This document shows positions 44,703 to 53,510 of a stretch of 64,000 nucleotides of DNA, in pieces. The DNA lies in assembly GCA_964396595.1 (NCBI GenBank), contig CAYNFR010000014.1, forward strand, positions 15,560 to 79,559, given 5' to 3'. The stretch comes from CAYNFR01 sp964396595 (GTDB taxonomy: Bacteria > Bacteroidota > Bacteroidia > Chitinophagales > Saprospiraceae). The notes below the pieces were generated by a model that was given only the letters and a program-made list of their open reading frames with translations, made no database searches and was not told the origin of the DNA. Numbering within the stretch: position 1 is the stretch's first letter; the number at the start of each line of letters is the position of its first letter. Made by a program: the position numbers and the translations under genes.

Positions 44703-45203
44703 ATGAGACACGGAAAAAAATTCAATCATTTAGGGAGAAAAAAAGGTCATAGAGATGCTTTGCTTAAAAACATGGCTTCCTCGTTGATAGAGCATAAACG
44801 AATAAACACGACGCTTGCTAAAGCCAAAGCATTACGTGTATATGTCGAGCCATTGATCACTAAATCCAAAAATAACACGACTCACTCGCGCAGGGTAGTA
44901 TTTAGTTATCTCCAATCAAAGACAGCTGTAGATGAATTGTTTACTGTAGTTTCTGAGAAGGTAATAGACAGACCAGGAGGATACACTCGGATTATCAAAA
45001 CCGGATTTAGAAAGGGTGATGGTGCCGAGATGGCAATGATTGAATTGGTCGATTTTAACGCACTGTTGCTTAATAAAGTGGAGAAAGTCGCCAAGAAAAC
45101 AAGAAGAGGGCGAAGTAGTTCTTCCATTACAGGTGCAGACCAAATTGGTGCTGCAGCGGCTGTTACACAAAAAAACACTATTACTGATTTAGAAGAAGAA
45201 TAG
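44703..45203 (+). CDS. rplQ: 50S ribosomal protein L17 with C-terminal extension
   Basis: L17 (166 aa) lies near the tunnel exit. MRHGKKFNHLGRKKGHRDAL at the start, ASSLIEHKRINTTLAKAKAL, and GYTRIIKTGFRKGDGAEMA are diagnostic. It is about 40 residues longer than E. coli L17, with a Ser/Ala-rich tail ending in acidic residues (DLEEE). Last gene of the ribosomal run before a strong terminator. Confidence 0.97.
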   Translation: MRHGKKFNHLGRKKGHRDALLKNMASSLIEHKRINTTLAKAKALRVYVEPLITKSKNNTTHSRRVVFSYLQSKTAVDELFTVVSEKVIDRPGGYTRIIKTGFRKGDGAEMAMIELVDFNALLLNKVEKVAKKTRRGRSSSSITGADQIGAAAAVTQKNTITDLEEE

Positions 45204-45229
45204 ATTTTAATAATTATTAATACTATCAT

Positions 45230-45263
45230 AAGGGGTGAGAACGACTAAGTACTCACCCCTTTT
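45230..45263 (+). terminator. Intrinsic terminator at the end of the ribosomal cluster
   Basis: A perfect 10-bp stem, AAGGGGTGAG (45230-45239) with CTCACCCCTT (45252-45261), has a 12-nt loop followed by T residues. It separates rplQ from carA. Confidence 0.88.
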
Positions 45264-45265
45264 GT

Positions 45266-45273
45266 TATTTTTG
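45266..45273 (+). promoter_or_regulatory. Possible Bacteroidota -7 box (TATTTTTG) for carA-eno
   Basis: TATTTTTG matches TAnnTTTG, directly after the rplQ terminator and 21 bp before the carA ATG. No TTG -33 element is seen at the usual distance. Confidence 0.5.
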
Positions 45274-45294
45274 TGGCGAAATGAATAAGGGTTT

Positions 45295-46410
45295 ATGTCT
45301 TTAGCAGGAGTTAATGATGCCATATTGATGTTGGCAGATGGAATGATTTATAGAGGAAGGTCTTATGGTATTGTAGGTGTCGCTACAGGTGAGATATGCT
45401 TTAATACTGGCATGACAGGATATCAGGAAATTTTTACCGATCCATCTTATTTCGGTCAGATTATGGTCACAACCAATGCGCATATAGGCAACTATGGTGT
45501 GTCTGATGAAGAGATAGAGTCGAACAATATTCAGATCAATGGACTAGTATGTAAGAATTTTACCTATAACTACAGCCGTATTTTGGCTTCTGAAGACATC
45601 AAGTCTTATTTTACTAATCGTGGTAAAGTAGTTATTGCGGACTTAGACACCCGATCAATAGTACGGTACATCAGGAGTAAAGGTGCTATGAATGCTATCA
45701 TTAGCAGTGACCCTGACCTATCTATTGAAGAGCTACGGAGACAATTGAGTTTAGTACCGTCTATGGATGGACTAGAGCTTTCTTCTGTCGTTTCGACAAA
45801 GGAGGCATATGAATTAAAGTCGACTGATGCCAAGTTTAAAGTAGCTGTTCTGGATTATGGGGTCAAGAAGAATATCCTACGTTGTTTTCTGGAGCGAAAG
45901 TGCTCGGTCAAGGTTTTTCCGGCCAAGACTAGTTTTGAGGAAATTGAAGCATGGTCTCCGGATGGATATTTTATAAGTAATGGTCCGGGAGATCCGGCGA
46001 GCATGGATTATGCAGTAGGTTTCACAAAAAAGGTTTTGACAAAAGAGAAACCCTTATTCGGTATATGTCTAGGACATCAAATATTGGCTTTAGCCTTAGA
46101 TGTTCCAACATATAAAATGCATCATGGCCATAGGGGCATTAATCACCCTGTAAAAAATTTACTATCGGGGAGGTGCGAGATAACATCACAAAACCATGGA
46201 TTTGGTGTAAGTCCTGATGCTTTAGCACAAAGAAGTGATGACATAGAAATAACTCATGTAAATTTGAATGACGGAACAATTGAGGGGATAAGACATAAGC
46301 GCTTACCTGCTTTCAGTGTACAATATCATCCCGAGTCATCACCCGGTCCGCATGATTCTAGATATCTGTTTAATAACTTTGTTGAATTAATAAAAGAAAA
46401 GAAAAAATGA
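45295..46410 (+). CDS. carA: Carbamoyl-phosphate synthase small subunit CarA
   Basis: CarA (371 aa) hydrolyses glutamine and channels ammonia to CarB for carbamoyl phosphate, used in arginine and pyrimidine synthesis. The N-terminal domain has TGMTGYQEIFTDPSYFGQI. The class I amidotransferase domain has FGICLGHQ with catalytic Cys258, and QYHPESSPGPHDS with the catalytic His. carB is not adjacent. Its stop overlaps the enolase start by 4 bp (ATGA), implying coupled translation. Confidence 0.97.
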   Translation: MSLAGVNDAILMLADGMIYRGRSYGIVGVATGEICFNTGMTGYQEIFTDPSYFGQIMVTTNAHIGNYGVSDEEIESNNIQINGLVCKNFTYNYSRILASEDIKSYFTNRGKVVIADLDTRSIVRYIRSKGAMNAIISSDPDLSIEELRRQLSLVPSMDGLELSSVVSTKEAYELKSTDAKFKVAVLDYGVKKNILRCFLERKCSVKVFPAKTSFEEIEAWSPDGYFISNGPGDPASMDYAVGFTKKVLTKEKPLFGICLGHQILALALDVPTYKMHHGHRGINHPVKNLLSGRCEITSQNHGFGVSPDALAQRSDDIEITHVNLNDGTIEGIRHKRLPAFSVQYHPESSPGPHDSRYLFNNFVELIKEKKK

Positions 46411-47690
46411 GTGAGATAATCGATGTAATAGCGCGTCAAATATTAGACAGCCGTGGTAATCCTACAGTTGAAGTAGAGGTAATTACGGAGAATGATTTTG
46501 TAGGCAGAGCAGCTGTACCTAGTGGTGCTTCAACAGGTAAGTACGAAGCTGTAGAACTGCGTGATAATGACAAGAATGTTTATATGGGCAAGGGGGTCCT
46601 TAAGGCCATCGAAAACGTCAATAATCTCATTGCACCGGAGTTAATAGGATTGTCGGTCTTTGATCAGCGATATATTGATATGTTATTGTGTCAGATAGAT
46701 GGAACTAGCAACAAATCCGTTTTAGGTGCTAACGCAATATTAGGTGCGTCACTAGCCGTGGCGCATGCTGCTGCGGCTGAACAGCAAATGCCATTGTATC
46801 GATATGTGGGAGGCGCAAATGCCCATGTATTACCGGTGCCTATGATGAATATACTCAATGGTGGCTCGCATGCTGACAATAGTATCGATTTTCAAGAATT
46901 TATGATAATGCCTGTAGGAGCGGAGTCTTTCTCAGAAGGGCTTAGAATGGGAGTGGAGACTTTTCATCATCTTAAGAATGTTCTCAAAAAGAAAGGGTAT
47001 TCCACTAATGTCGGAGACGAAGGTGGATTTGCACCGAATATTAAGAGTAACAAGGAAGCCATTGAGATAGTCTTGGCGGCCATAGAAGCGGCAGGATATA
47101 AGCCTGGAATAGATATGATGATTGCTATGGACGCTGCGGCGTCTGAGTTTTATGATGCTAAAAAGAAGAAATACGTTCTTCATAAATCAACAAATGACGA
47201 ACTTTCTAGCAGCGAAATGGTTGACTTCTGGAAGTCTTGGTGCGATAATTATCCTATTTTATCCATTGAAGATGGACTTGATGAAGATGATTGGGATGGA
47301 TGGAAATTACTCACGCAGAAACTGGGTGATCAAATACAGCTAGTAGGTGATGACTTATTTGTAACAAATACCAATAAGTTGTCAAGAGGGATCGATGAGG
47401 ATATCGCTAACTCGATACTGATAAAGGTGAATCAGATAGGTACTCTCACTGAGACAATCGAGGCCGTTAATATGGCACACCGCAACAAATACACAAGTGT
47501 CATGAGTCATAGGTCGGGAGAGACTGAGGATGTAACTATAGCAGATCTAGCTGTTGCACTCGGTACAGGCCAGATAAAAACGGGCTCTGCCTCCAGAAGC
47601 GATCGGGTCGCTAAGTATAATCAGCTTCTTAGAATAGAAGAAGAGCTAGAAGATATAGCATATTATCCCGGAAAAGACTTGATTAAGTAA
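46407..47690 (+). CDS. eno: Enolase
   Basis: Enolase (427 aa) converts 2-phosphoglycerate to phosphoenolpyruvate in glycolysis. The N-terminal ARQILDSRGNPTVEVEV, GASTGKYEAVELRD, VGDEGGFAPNI, SIEDGLDEDDWDGW and the C-terminal SHRSGETEDVTIADLAVALG carry the metal and catalytic residues. Expressed with carA, whose last codons it overlaps. Confidence 0.98.
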   Translation: MSEIIDVIARQILDSRGNPTVEVEVITENDFVGRAAVPSGASTGKYEAVELRDNDKNVYMGKGVLKAIENVNNLIAPELIGLSVFDQRYIDMLLCQIDGTSNKSVLGANAILGASLAVAHAAAAEQQMPLYRYVGGANAHVLPVPMMNILNGGSHADNSIDFQEFMIMPVGAESFSEGLRMGVETFHHLKNVLKKKGYSTNVGDEGGFAPNIKSNKEAIEIVLAAIEAAGYKPGIDMMIAMDAAASEFYDAKKKKYVLHKSTNDELSSSEMVDFWKSWCDNYPILSIEDGLDEDDWDGWKLLTQKLGDQIQLVGDDLFVTNTNKLSRGIDEDIANSILIKVNQIGTLTETIEAVNMAHRNKYTSVMSHRSGETEDVTIADLAVALGTGQIKTGSASRSDRVAKYNQLLRIEEELEDIAYYPGKDLIK

Positions 47691-47725
47691 TATTTATATA
47701 TCTTTATATTTTATAATATATTGAT

Positions 47726-48010
47726 ATGAAATACAAGATCAAATATCCTTCATGGGCAAACAAGTATTCTCTGACTGTCATCGGTTTTATTATATGGGTG
47801 GCATTAGTGGATGGTAAGTATAGCTGGGTCAAGCAGTATAAACTGAGATCGCACCTCAATGAAATGGTTGCTTCAAAGGCTATGTACGAGGAAAAATTGA
47901 GAGAGGCTAAAATCAATTATCAAAAATTACTCGATAATAAAGAGAAATATGCCAGAGAAAAGTATTTTGTGAGCAGACCGAATGAGGATGTTTTTATAAT
48001 AGAAAAATAA
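47726..48010 (+). CDS. Septum formation initiator (DivIC/FtsB-like) protein
   Basis: This is a 94-aa single-pass membrane protein. A short cytoplasmic start is followed by a helix (about 16-33, SLTVIGFIIWVALVDGKY) and then a charged coiled coil (about 38-78). It ends with a conserved-looking KYFVSRPNEDVFIIEK, common in Bacteroidota DivIC/FtsB homologues. Such proteins form the FtsB-FtsL-FtsQ complex of the divisome. Its position 35 bp after enolase mirrors the nearness of eno and ftsB in many bacteria. sucD follows after 4 bp. Confidence 0.85.
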   Translation: MKYKIKYPSWANKYSLTVIGFIIWVALVDGKYSWVKQYKLRSHLNEMVASKAMYEEKLREAKINYQKLLDNKEKYAREKYFVSRPNEDVFIIEK

Positions 48011-48014
48011 GTTA

Positions 48015-48887
48015 ATGAGTGTTCTTTTAAGCAGCAACAATAGAGTAGCAGTACAAGGATTTACAGGTAGAGAGGGTACTTTTCACTCAGAACAAATGAT
48101 TGAATATGGTACGAATATCGTTGCGGGTATAGTGCCTTCTAAAGGCGGTCAGAAGCATCTTGACAGACCTGTGTTTAACTCTGTATACGAAAGTGTGAAG
48201 ATAGAGGGAGTTGACACTGCTATCATTTTTGTGCCGCCGGCGTTTGCGGCGGATGCCATTATGGAGTCGGCTGCGGCAGGGGTCGAACTTATTGTCTGTA
48301 TTACGGAAGGTATACCGGTACAGGACATGGTAAAAGTTAAAGCTTTCATAGGAGATTATAAAACCAGATTGATCGGTCCGAATTGCCCAGGAATTATCAC
48401 TCCGGGGCAAGCAAAGCTGGGGATAATGCCGGGATTCATACACAGACCGGGAAGAGTTGGTATAGTTTCTCGCTCGGGTACACTAACATATGAAGCAGTT
48501 GATCAAGTCACGAAGGCAGGAATGGGACAATCAACTTGCATCGGTATTGGGGGAGATCCTATAGTGGGCACTACTACCAAAGAGGCAGTTCAACTATTAA
48601 TGAATGACCCGGATACCGATGGTATTATTATGATCGGAGAAATCGGAGGAAGCATGGAGGCTGATGCAGCTCGTTATGTTAAACGATACGGTAGCAAGCC
48701 TGTAGTCGGCTTTATTGCCGGACAGACAGCTCCTAAAGGTAGAACCATGGGGCATGCCGGTGCTATTATCGGCGGGGAGGAAGATACGGCAGAAGCCAAG
48801 ATGAAAATTATGGCTGAGTGCGGTATAACGGTTGTTAATTCACCGGCGCATATTGGTAGTACAATAGCACAGCTTTTGGGTAAATAG
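48015..48887 (+). CDS. sucD: Succinate-CoA ligase subunit alpha
   Basis: SucD (290 aa) with SucC converts succinyl-CoA and ADP/GDP to succinate and ATP/GTP in the TCA cycle. VAVQGFTGREGTFHSEQMIEY (CoA-binding region), GPNCPGIITPGQAKLGIMPG, and MGHAGAIIGG, with the histidine that is phosphorylated, are diagnostic. sucC is not in this window. Confidence 0.97.
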   Translation: MSVLLSSNNRVAVQGFTGREGTFHSEQMIEYGTNIVAGIVPSKGGQKHLDRPVFNSVYESVKIEGVDTAIIFVPPAFAADAIMESAAAGVELIVCITEGIPVQDMVKVKAFIGDYKTRLIGPNCPGIITPGQAKLGIMPGFIHRPGRVGIVSRSGTLTYEAVDQVTKAGMGQSTCIGIGGDPIVGTTTKEAVQLLMNDPDTDGIIMIGEIGGSMEADAARYVKRYGSKPVVGFIAGQTAPKGRTMGHAGAIIGGEEDTAEAKMKIMAECGITVVNSPAHIGSTIAQLLGK

Positions 48888-48992
48888 TATTTCCTAAGAT
48901 AGTAATATAATAGAATGACACACAATTGCTGTGTTATATCTTGTATCAATTGTTGGTTGGGGTTTTCTCACTTTTAACGCGATTTGTCTTAT

Positions 48993-49556
48993 ATGTCTCG
49001 TGAGATCATAGGCGGATATAAAAAGATATTTCTTTATTACAGATCTCTGTGCGAATCTACATTTGATCAACTATCCGATGAGTATTATTTCATTAAGTTG
49101 AATGAAGAAAGTAATTCCATAGCAACCATCGTTCAACATTTGCATGGCAACATGCTTTCACGAAGGACAGATTTTTTAAATACTGATGGGGAGAAGGAAT
49201 GGCGCGAGCGTGATAAAGAGTTTATGGTAGTGCTGTCAGAATCAAATGAAGTATTGAAAAAATGGCATGAGGGTTGGAATTGTCTCTTAGCCAGCCTTGA
49301 TTCATTGGTGGACAGCGACCTGGATAGGATCGTCTACATCCGTAATGAAGGTCATACTGTCCGGGAAGCGATCTGCAGACAGTTAGCGCATTACCCTTAT
49401 CATATAGGTCAAATCGTTTTTATAGGCAAAATGTTCAAGAATAAAGACTGGAAGTCTCTTTCTATCCCATCTGGGCAGTCAGCTGAGTTTAATGCGATAA
49501 AATTTGCGAAGCAAAAAAATAAGGCTCACTATACTGATGATCATATCAACACCTGA
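48993..49556 (+). CDS. DinB-superfamily protein (DUF1572-like)
   Basis: This 187-aa four-helix protein resembles the DUF1572 branch of the DinB/YfiT putative metalloenzyme superfamily. The likely metal-binding histidines are in QHLHGNMLSRR and in AHYPYHIGQIVFIGK. The substrate is unknown; relatives include thiol-dependent transferases. The ATG at 48993 is preferred over an in-frame TTG three codons earlier. The stop lies inside a long inverted repeat (49523-49566). Confidence 0.8.
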   Translation: MSREIIGGYKKIFLYYRSLCESTFDQLSDEYYFIKLNEESNSIATIVQHLHGNMLSRRTDFLNTDGEKEWRERDKEFMVVLSESNEVLKKWHEGWNCLLASLDSLVDSDLDRIVYIRNEGHTVREAICRQLAHYPYHIGQIVFIGKMFKNKDWKSLSIPSGQSAEFNAIKFAKQKNKAHYTDDHINT

Positions 49557-49566
49557 CTAGTGAGCC
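49523..49566. repeat. Long inverted repeat spanning the end of the DinB-like gene
   Basis: Perfect 9-bp arms, GGCTCACTA (49523-49531) and TAGTGAGCC (49558-49566), enclose a 26-nt loop that itself holds ATGATCAT. On the minus strand the hairpin is followed by TTATTTTTTT, like a terminator for leftward transcription. On the plus strand no T tract follows. Confidence 0.5.
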
Positions 49567-49570
49567 AGAA

Positions 49571-49628
49571 GGTTAATAGATTAACCAAGTTTGTACCTCA
49601 TCAGATCGTTGACTTAGTGTCACTAGTC
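49571..49628. repeat. Two further inverted repeats in the DinB-like/DUF697 gap
   Basis: GGTTAAT-AG-ATTAACC (49571-49586) is a tight 7-bp inverted repeat. TAGTG-T-CACTA (49615-49625), with flanking GAC/GTC, is another. Together with the repeat ending at 49566 they form three hairpin candidates in 106 bp. Function unknown. Confidence 0.45.
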
Positions 49629-49747
49629 GATTAATTCCGTCGTCCATCGATGAAAGCATTAACTTTAAGTCTAATTGACCGTACCACATCAGTATTTATT
49701 TTTCTCGTTGACATTATTTAATGTTTGAACAATTAAATTTTTGACCC

Positions 49748-50347
49748 ATGGGCATTGGAGATAAAGAAAAACACGCTGATACTATCATCCGTAACCACAT
49801 AGTTTGGTCTATGGGGGCAGGTTTTATTCCTGTTCCGATAGCGGATTTTTTTGCAGTTACAGCCATACAGCTTGATATGATCAGACAGCTGTCAAAAATA
49901 TTTGATGTAGACTTCAAGGAGACTAGTGGCAAGGCAATCATCACATCACTATCAGGAGCATCTATCGCAAGGATGGGTGCACGTGCCGTGAAGTTTATAC
50001 CTGGCGTGGGATCTATCTTGGGTGGAGTAACACTTGCGGTTCTATCAGGAGCTTCTACATATGCTATCGGACAAGTCTTTAAATCACATTTTGCCAATGG
50101 GGGAACTTTTCTGGATTTTGATGCATCTCGACTTAAGAAGATGTACGATGAGCAATTCGAGAAGGGAAAGGATGTGGCTCGTGATATACAGAAACAACAA
50201 GACACCCAGCAACAAAAAGCAGAGAGTGCTGACAAAGACCCAATTGTTCGTATAAAGGAATTGTTACGCCTTAAACAAGATGGCGTAATTTCTTCAGAAG
50301 AATTTGAGCTCTTAAAGAAGAAAATTATTGGGGATGACCCTGCGTGA
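49748..50347 (+). CDS. DUF697-family protein with C-terminal SHOCT domain
   Basis: This 199-aa protein is of unknown function. Residues about 10-120 show the DUF697 pattern: HIVWSMGAGFIPVPIADFFA, two hydrophobic helices, and FIPGVGSILGGVTLAVLSGA. It probably sits in or on the membrane. A charged linker (about 125-165) leads to a short oligomerisation-type SHOCT helix pair (DPIVRIKELLRLKQDGVISS, then EEFELLKKKIIG). DUF697 proteins in other bacteria are linked to GTPases or envelope stress, but no GTPase gene is beside it here. Confidence 0.78.
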   Translation: MGIGDKEKHADTIIRNHIVWSMGAGFIPVPIADFFAVTAIQLDMIRQLSKIFDVDFKETSGKAIITSLSGASIARMGARAVKFIPGVGSILGGVTLAVLSGASTYAIGQVFKSHFANGGTFLDFDASRLKKMYDEQFEKGKDVARDIQKQQDTQQQKAESADKDPIVRIKELLRLKQDGVISSEEFELLKKKIIGDDPA

Positions 50348-50470
50348 CAACCGAGCGACTTAGATGTGTTTAAAATTAGAATTTTAATGTATTTTTATGC
50401 TGGCTTAGGCAACAATAAGAGCCGCTTATCATTCTATTATTAATTCAATTAACATTCAAAAAACAAACCA

Positions 50471-51316
50471 ATGAAATTGCGACAAACGCTATTAATTCTT
50501 TCTTTATGTTCTTACTCATGGCTTGCGGAGGCACAGTTGAGAACTCCGGCTGCGAGTCCCGCTGCTAAATCGCAACAAACTGTAGGCTTGACGGACATTA
50601 CTGTTGAGTACTCTAGACCGAGTAAGAGAGGTAGAACAGTATTTGGGTCTGACGGGCTTGTGCCATTGGATAACATATGGAGAACTGGTGCCAATGCTGT
50701 AACCAAAATTACTTTTTCCGGAGATGTAAAAGTAGAGGGTAAAGAGTTAAAAGCCGGATCATACGGCATTTTGACCAAGCCTGGAGCGAGCACTTGGGCG
50801 GTTCACTTTTATACATACGAATCGAGCAACTGGGCTTCCTATGTAGAAAAAGAACCCGCTGCGGCTGTAATGGTGAATGCTCAAACAAATCCTCTTTCAT
50901 TAGAAACTTTTACTATACACTTCGATGCATTAAGAAATGATGGTGCTACTATGCTCATAGCATGGGATAACGTCATCGTTCCTGTGCGCGTTGTAGCGGA
51001 TCCTGATGCCACTGTTATGGCACAAATAGACAGAATGATTGCTGGTCCTTCAGCAGGTGATTATTATGCTGCAGGATCTTATCTACATGACACGGGCAAG
51101 GATCTTAACAAAGCGCTGATGTATGTTCAGAAAGCCACTAAATCAGATAATCCTATGTTTTGGCAGTTACGCAAGGAGTCGCTAATACTAGCAGATATGG
51201 GACGAAAAGCGGACGCTATCGCAGCCGCGAAGCAATCATTGGAGCTAGCCAAGAAAGCAGGCAATGATGATTATATCCGTATGAACGAAAAAAGCATTGC
51301 TGAATGGTCTAAATAA
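50471..51316 (+). CDS. DUF2911 domain exported protein
   Basis: This 281-aa protein has a signal peptide (about 1-21, LILSLCSYSWLAEAQ). The DUF2911 domain spans about 35-175, with VEYSRPSKRGRTVFG, NIWRTGANAVTKITFS, LKAGSYGILTKPG and FTIHFDALRNDGATMLIAWD, the common pattern of this Bacteroidota family. The C-terminal part (about 185-281) looks helical and TPR-like (NKALMYVQKATK, KADAIAAAKQSLELAKKAG). It is probably periplasmic. Its function is unknown. It has a strong terminator directly after it. Confidence 0.88.
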   Translation: MKLRQTLLILSLCSYSWLAEAQLRTPAASPAAKSQQTVGLTDITVEYSRPSKRGRTVFGSDGLVPLDNIWRTGANAVTKITFSGDVKVEGKELKAGSYGILTKPGASTWAVHFYTYESSNWASYVEKEPAAAVMVNAQTNPLSLETFTIHFDALRNDGATMLIAWDNVIVPVRVVADPDATVMAQIDRMIAGPSAGDYYAAGSYLHDTGKDLNKALMYVQKATKSDNPMFWQLRKESLILADMGRKADAIAAAKQSLELAKKAGNDDYIRMNEKSIAEWSK

Positions 51317-51338
51317 TATTAGGCTAAATTAGATATCG

Positions 51339-51376
51339 AAGGGCAACTAGCTTAGGTTTGTTGCCCTTTGTTTTTT
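51339..51376 (+). terminator. Intrinsic terminator after the DUF2911 gene
   Basis: A perfect 9-bp stem, AAGGGCAAC (51339-51347) with GTTGCCCTT (51360-51368), has a 12-nt loop followed by TGTTTTTT. It is 23 bp after the stop codon. Confidence 0.87.
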
Positions 51377-51510
51377 AATAGATATGAAGTAAAGCTGCGA
51401 AAGATCAAGCATGCTGGCTCTCGTATACATTATAATGAGCTAACTAGGTGTAAAATAATCGAACAGTTTTAGTATTCTTACATCTCTTTAAACGAAACAT
51501 AAACGAGGAG

Positions 51511-51786
51511 ATGAGTGATACCCAAACAACAGAAAATCCTGACCCAAAAGATTATTGGCGTACGAATCTCAAATATTTGACTGTATTGTTAACGGTATGG
51601 TTTCTTGTTTCATTTGGATGCGGGATAATCTGGTTAGAGCATCTCAATCATTATCGATGGGGTGGTTTTCCGGTTGGATTTTGGTTTGGTCAGCAAGGAG
51701 CAATCTATGTGTTCATAATTTTGATTTTCGTGTATGTATACCTTATGAATAGATTGGATAAGCGCTTCGGACTGAAAGAGGAATAA
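51511..51786 (+). CDS. DUF4212 protein, small subunit of a sodium/substrate symporter
   Basis: This 91-aa membrane protein has two hydrophobic helices (about 21-43 and 65-84). YWRTNLKYLTVLLTVWFLVS at the start, GGFPVGFWFGQQGAIYVFI in the middle and the ending YLMNRLDKRFGL match DUF4212 proteins. These are encoded just before SSS symporters of the VC_2705 type and are thought to be their small subunit. The symporter gene follows after 8 bp. Confidence 0.92.
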   Translation: MSDTQTTENPDPKDYWRTNLKYLTVLLTVWFLVSFGCGIIWLEHLNHYRWGGFPVGFWFGQQGAIYVFIILIFVYVYLMNRLDKRFGLKEE

Positions 51787-51794
51787 AGAAAGTA

Positions 51795-53510
51795 ATGAGC
51801 TTGGAGTTTTGGACATATTTAATTGTCGGATTGACTTTTGCCCTGTATATAACTGTGGCTATATGGTCTAGAGCAGGATCGACTAAAGAATTTTATGTTG
51901 CCGGGGGTGGGGTTCATCCCTTAGTAAATGGTATGGCAACGGCAGCAGACTGGATGAGTGCTGCTTCATTTTTATCAATGGCCGGCATGATCGCATTCAT
52001 GGGCTCCGATGGATCACAATATCTGATGGGTTGGACAGGGGGTTATGTTTTGCTCGCCTTACTATTGGCGCCGTATTTGAGGAAATTTGGTAAGTTCACG
52101 GTTCCTGATTTTGTAGGTGAGAGATATTATTCTCAGACCGCACGGCTTGTTGCTGTGATCTGTGCGATTTTCATTTCATTTACCTATGTAGTGGGACAAA
52201 TGAAAGGTGTGGGCGTTGCATTTTCTCGATTTCTAAATATGTCTTTTGAATCAGGGGTGCTAGTGGGCACGGCAATTGTCTTTTTTTATGCCGTTTTGGG
52301 CGGGATGAAAGGGATCACCTATACGCAGGTGGCGCAGTTTTGTGTATTGATAATCGCCTTTACGGTTCCAGCAATATTTATAAGTATCCAAATGGTCAAT
52401 CATCCGATCCCGCAGATAGGGATGGGAGGGCGGATGAATGATGGTACTTTTTTGCTAGATAAGCTTAATCAATTATCGATTGATCTAGGCTTTCATGAGT
52501 ACACTGCTGGTCAGAAGTCGAAGGTTGATCTCTTTTGTGTAACCGCTGCCTTAATGATGGGAACGGCTGGACTCCCTCATGTGATAGTTCGTTTTTTTAC
52601 AGTGCCGCGTGTACGTGATGCAAGAATTTCGGCAGGATGGTCTTTACTATTTATTGCAATTCTCTATACGACAGCGCCTTCAATTGCAGTATTTGCCAGA
52701 ACCAATCTTCTCAAAAGTGTCGACAACATCTCCTATGATGAAGTTCCGGGATGGTTCAAGAGTTGGGAAAAGACAGGATTATTGTCATTTGCGGATAAAA
52801 ATGGTGACAATATCATTCAATACTACAATGACGAAAATCCTGCATTTATGCATGAGGTCGCAGATCCTCGTGGATGGAAAGGAAGTGAATTGATCATAGA
52901 CAAAGATATCATCGTATTGGCCAACCCTGAGATTGCCAATCTTCCATCATGGGTGATCGCCCTAGTGGTCGCAGGTGGGCTAGCGGCAGCATTATCGACG
53001 GCAGCGGGTCTGTTACTCGTGATTAGTACCAGTATCTCTCATGATTTATTAAAAAAATGGCTAAAGCCCAATATTAGCGAACGCGGAGAACTTAGATCAG
53101 CAAGAGTGGCAATAGCTTTGGCAGTCTTAGTGGCAGGATATGCAGGATATAATCCTCCGGATTATGTTGCTGCGATAGTGGCTTTTGCATTCGGTCTGGC
53201 AGCTGCGAGTTTTTTTCCGGCAATAGTGTTGGGAATTTTTGACAAGAGAATGAATGTATATGGGGCAATCTCAGGTATGATCGTGGGCTTAGTATTTACA
53301 GCAGTGTATATCATTTATTTCAAATACGGTGGAGGACTATCGGAGAATTATTGGTGGGGTATCAGCCCTGAAGGTATAGGTAGTGTGGGCATGTTATTCA
53401 ATCTGGTTGTAGCACTTGTTGTGAGTAGATTAACCCTTGAGCCTCCAGATGATGTAAAGCAAATAGTCGAAAATATTCGGATACCATTTAGTAATCCTAA
53501 AAGTGGATAA
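51795..53510 (+). CDS. Sodium:solute symporter (VC_2705/ActP-like subfamily)
   Basis: This 571-aa membrane protein has about 13 helices and is the large partner of the DUF4212 protein. FYVAGGGVHPLVNGMATAAD, WMSAASFLSMAGMIAFMGSD, and the late GGLAAALSTAAGLLLVISTS with SHDLLKK are typical of this branch, whose better-known relatives carry acetate or other short monocarboxylates. A long cytoplasmic or periplasmic insert (about 310-375) with DKNGDNIIQYYNDENP is seen in this subfamily. The substrate is inferred only from the family. Confidence 0.92.
   Translation: MSLEFWTYLIVGLTFALYITVAIWSRAGSTKEFYVAGGGVHPLVNGMATAADWMSAASFLSMAGMIAFMGSDGSQYLMGWTGGYVLLALLLAPYLRKFGKFTVPDFVGERYYSQTARLVAVICAIFISFTYVVGQMKGVGVAFSRFLNMSFESGVLVGTAIVFFYAVLGGMKGITYTQVAQFCVLIIAFTVPAIFISIQMVNHPIPQIGMGGRMNDGTFLLDKLNQLSIDLGFHEYTAGQKSKVDLFCVTAALMMGTAGLPHVIVRFFTVPRVRDARISAGWSLLFIAILYTTAPSIAVFARTNLLKSVDNISYDEVPGWFKSWEKTGLLSFADKNGDNIIQYYNDENPAFMHEVADPRGWKGSELIIDKDIIVLANPEIANLPSWVIALVVAGGLAAALSTAAGLLLVISTSISHDLLKKWLKPNISERGELRSARVAIALAVLVAGYAGYNPPDYVAAIVAFAFGLAAASFFPAIVLGIFDKRMNVYGAISGMIVGLVFTAVYIIYFKYGGGLSENYWWGISPEGIGSVGMLFNLVVALVVSRLTLEPPDDVKQIVENIRIPFSNPKSG

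Noticed and set aside
27337..45203. Missing tuf gene as a deletion
   Set aside because: Absence of tuf between fusA and rpsJ is the usual order in Bacteroidota, so it does not indicate loss.
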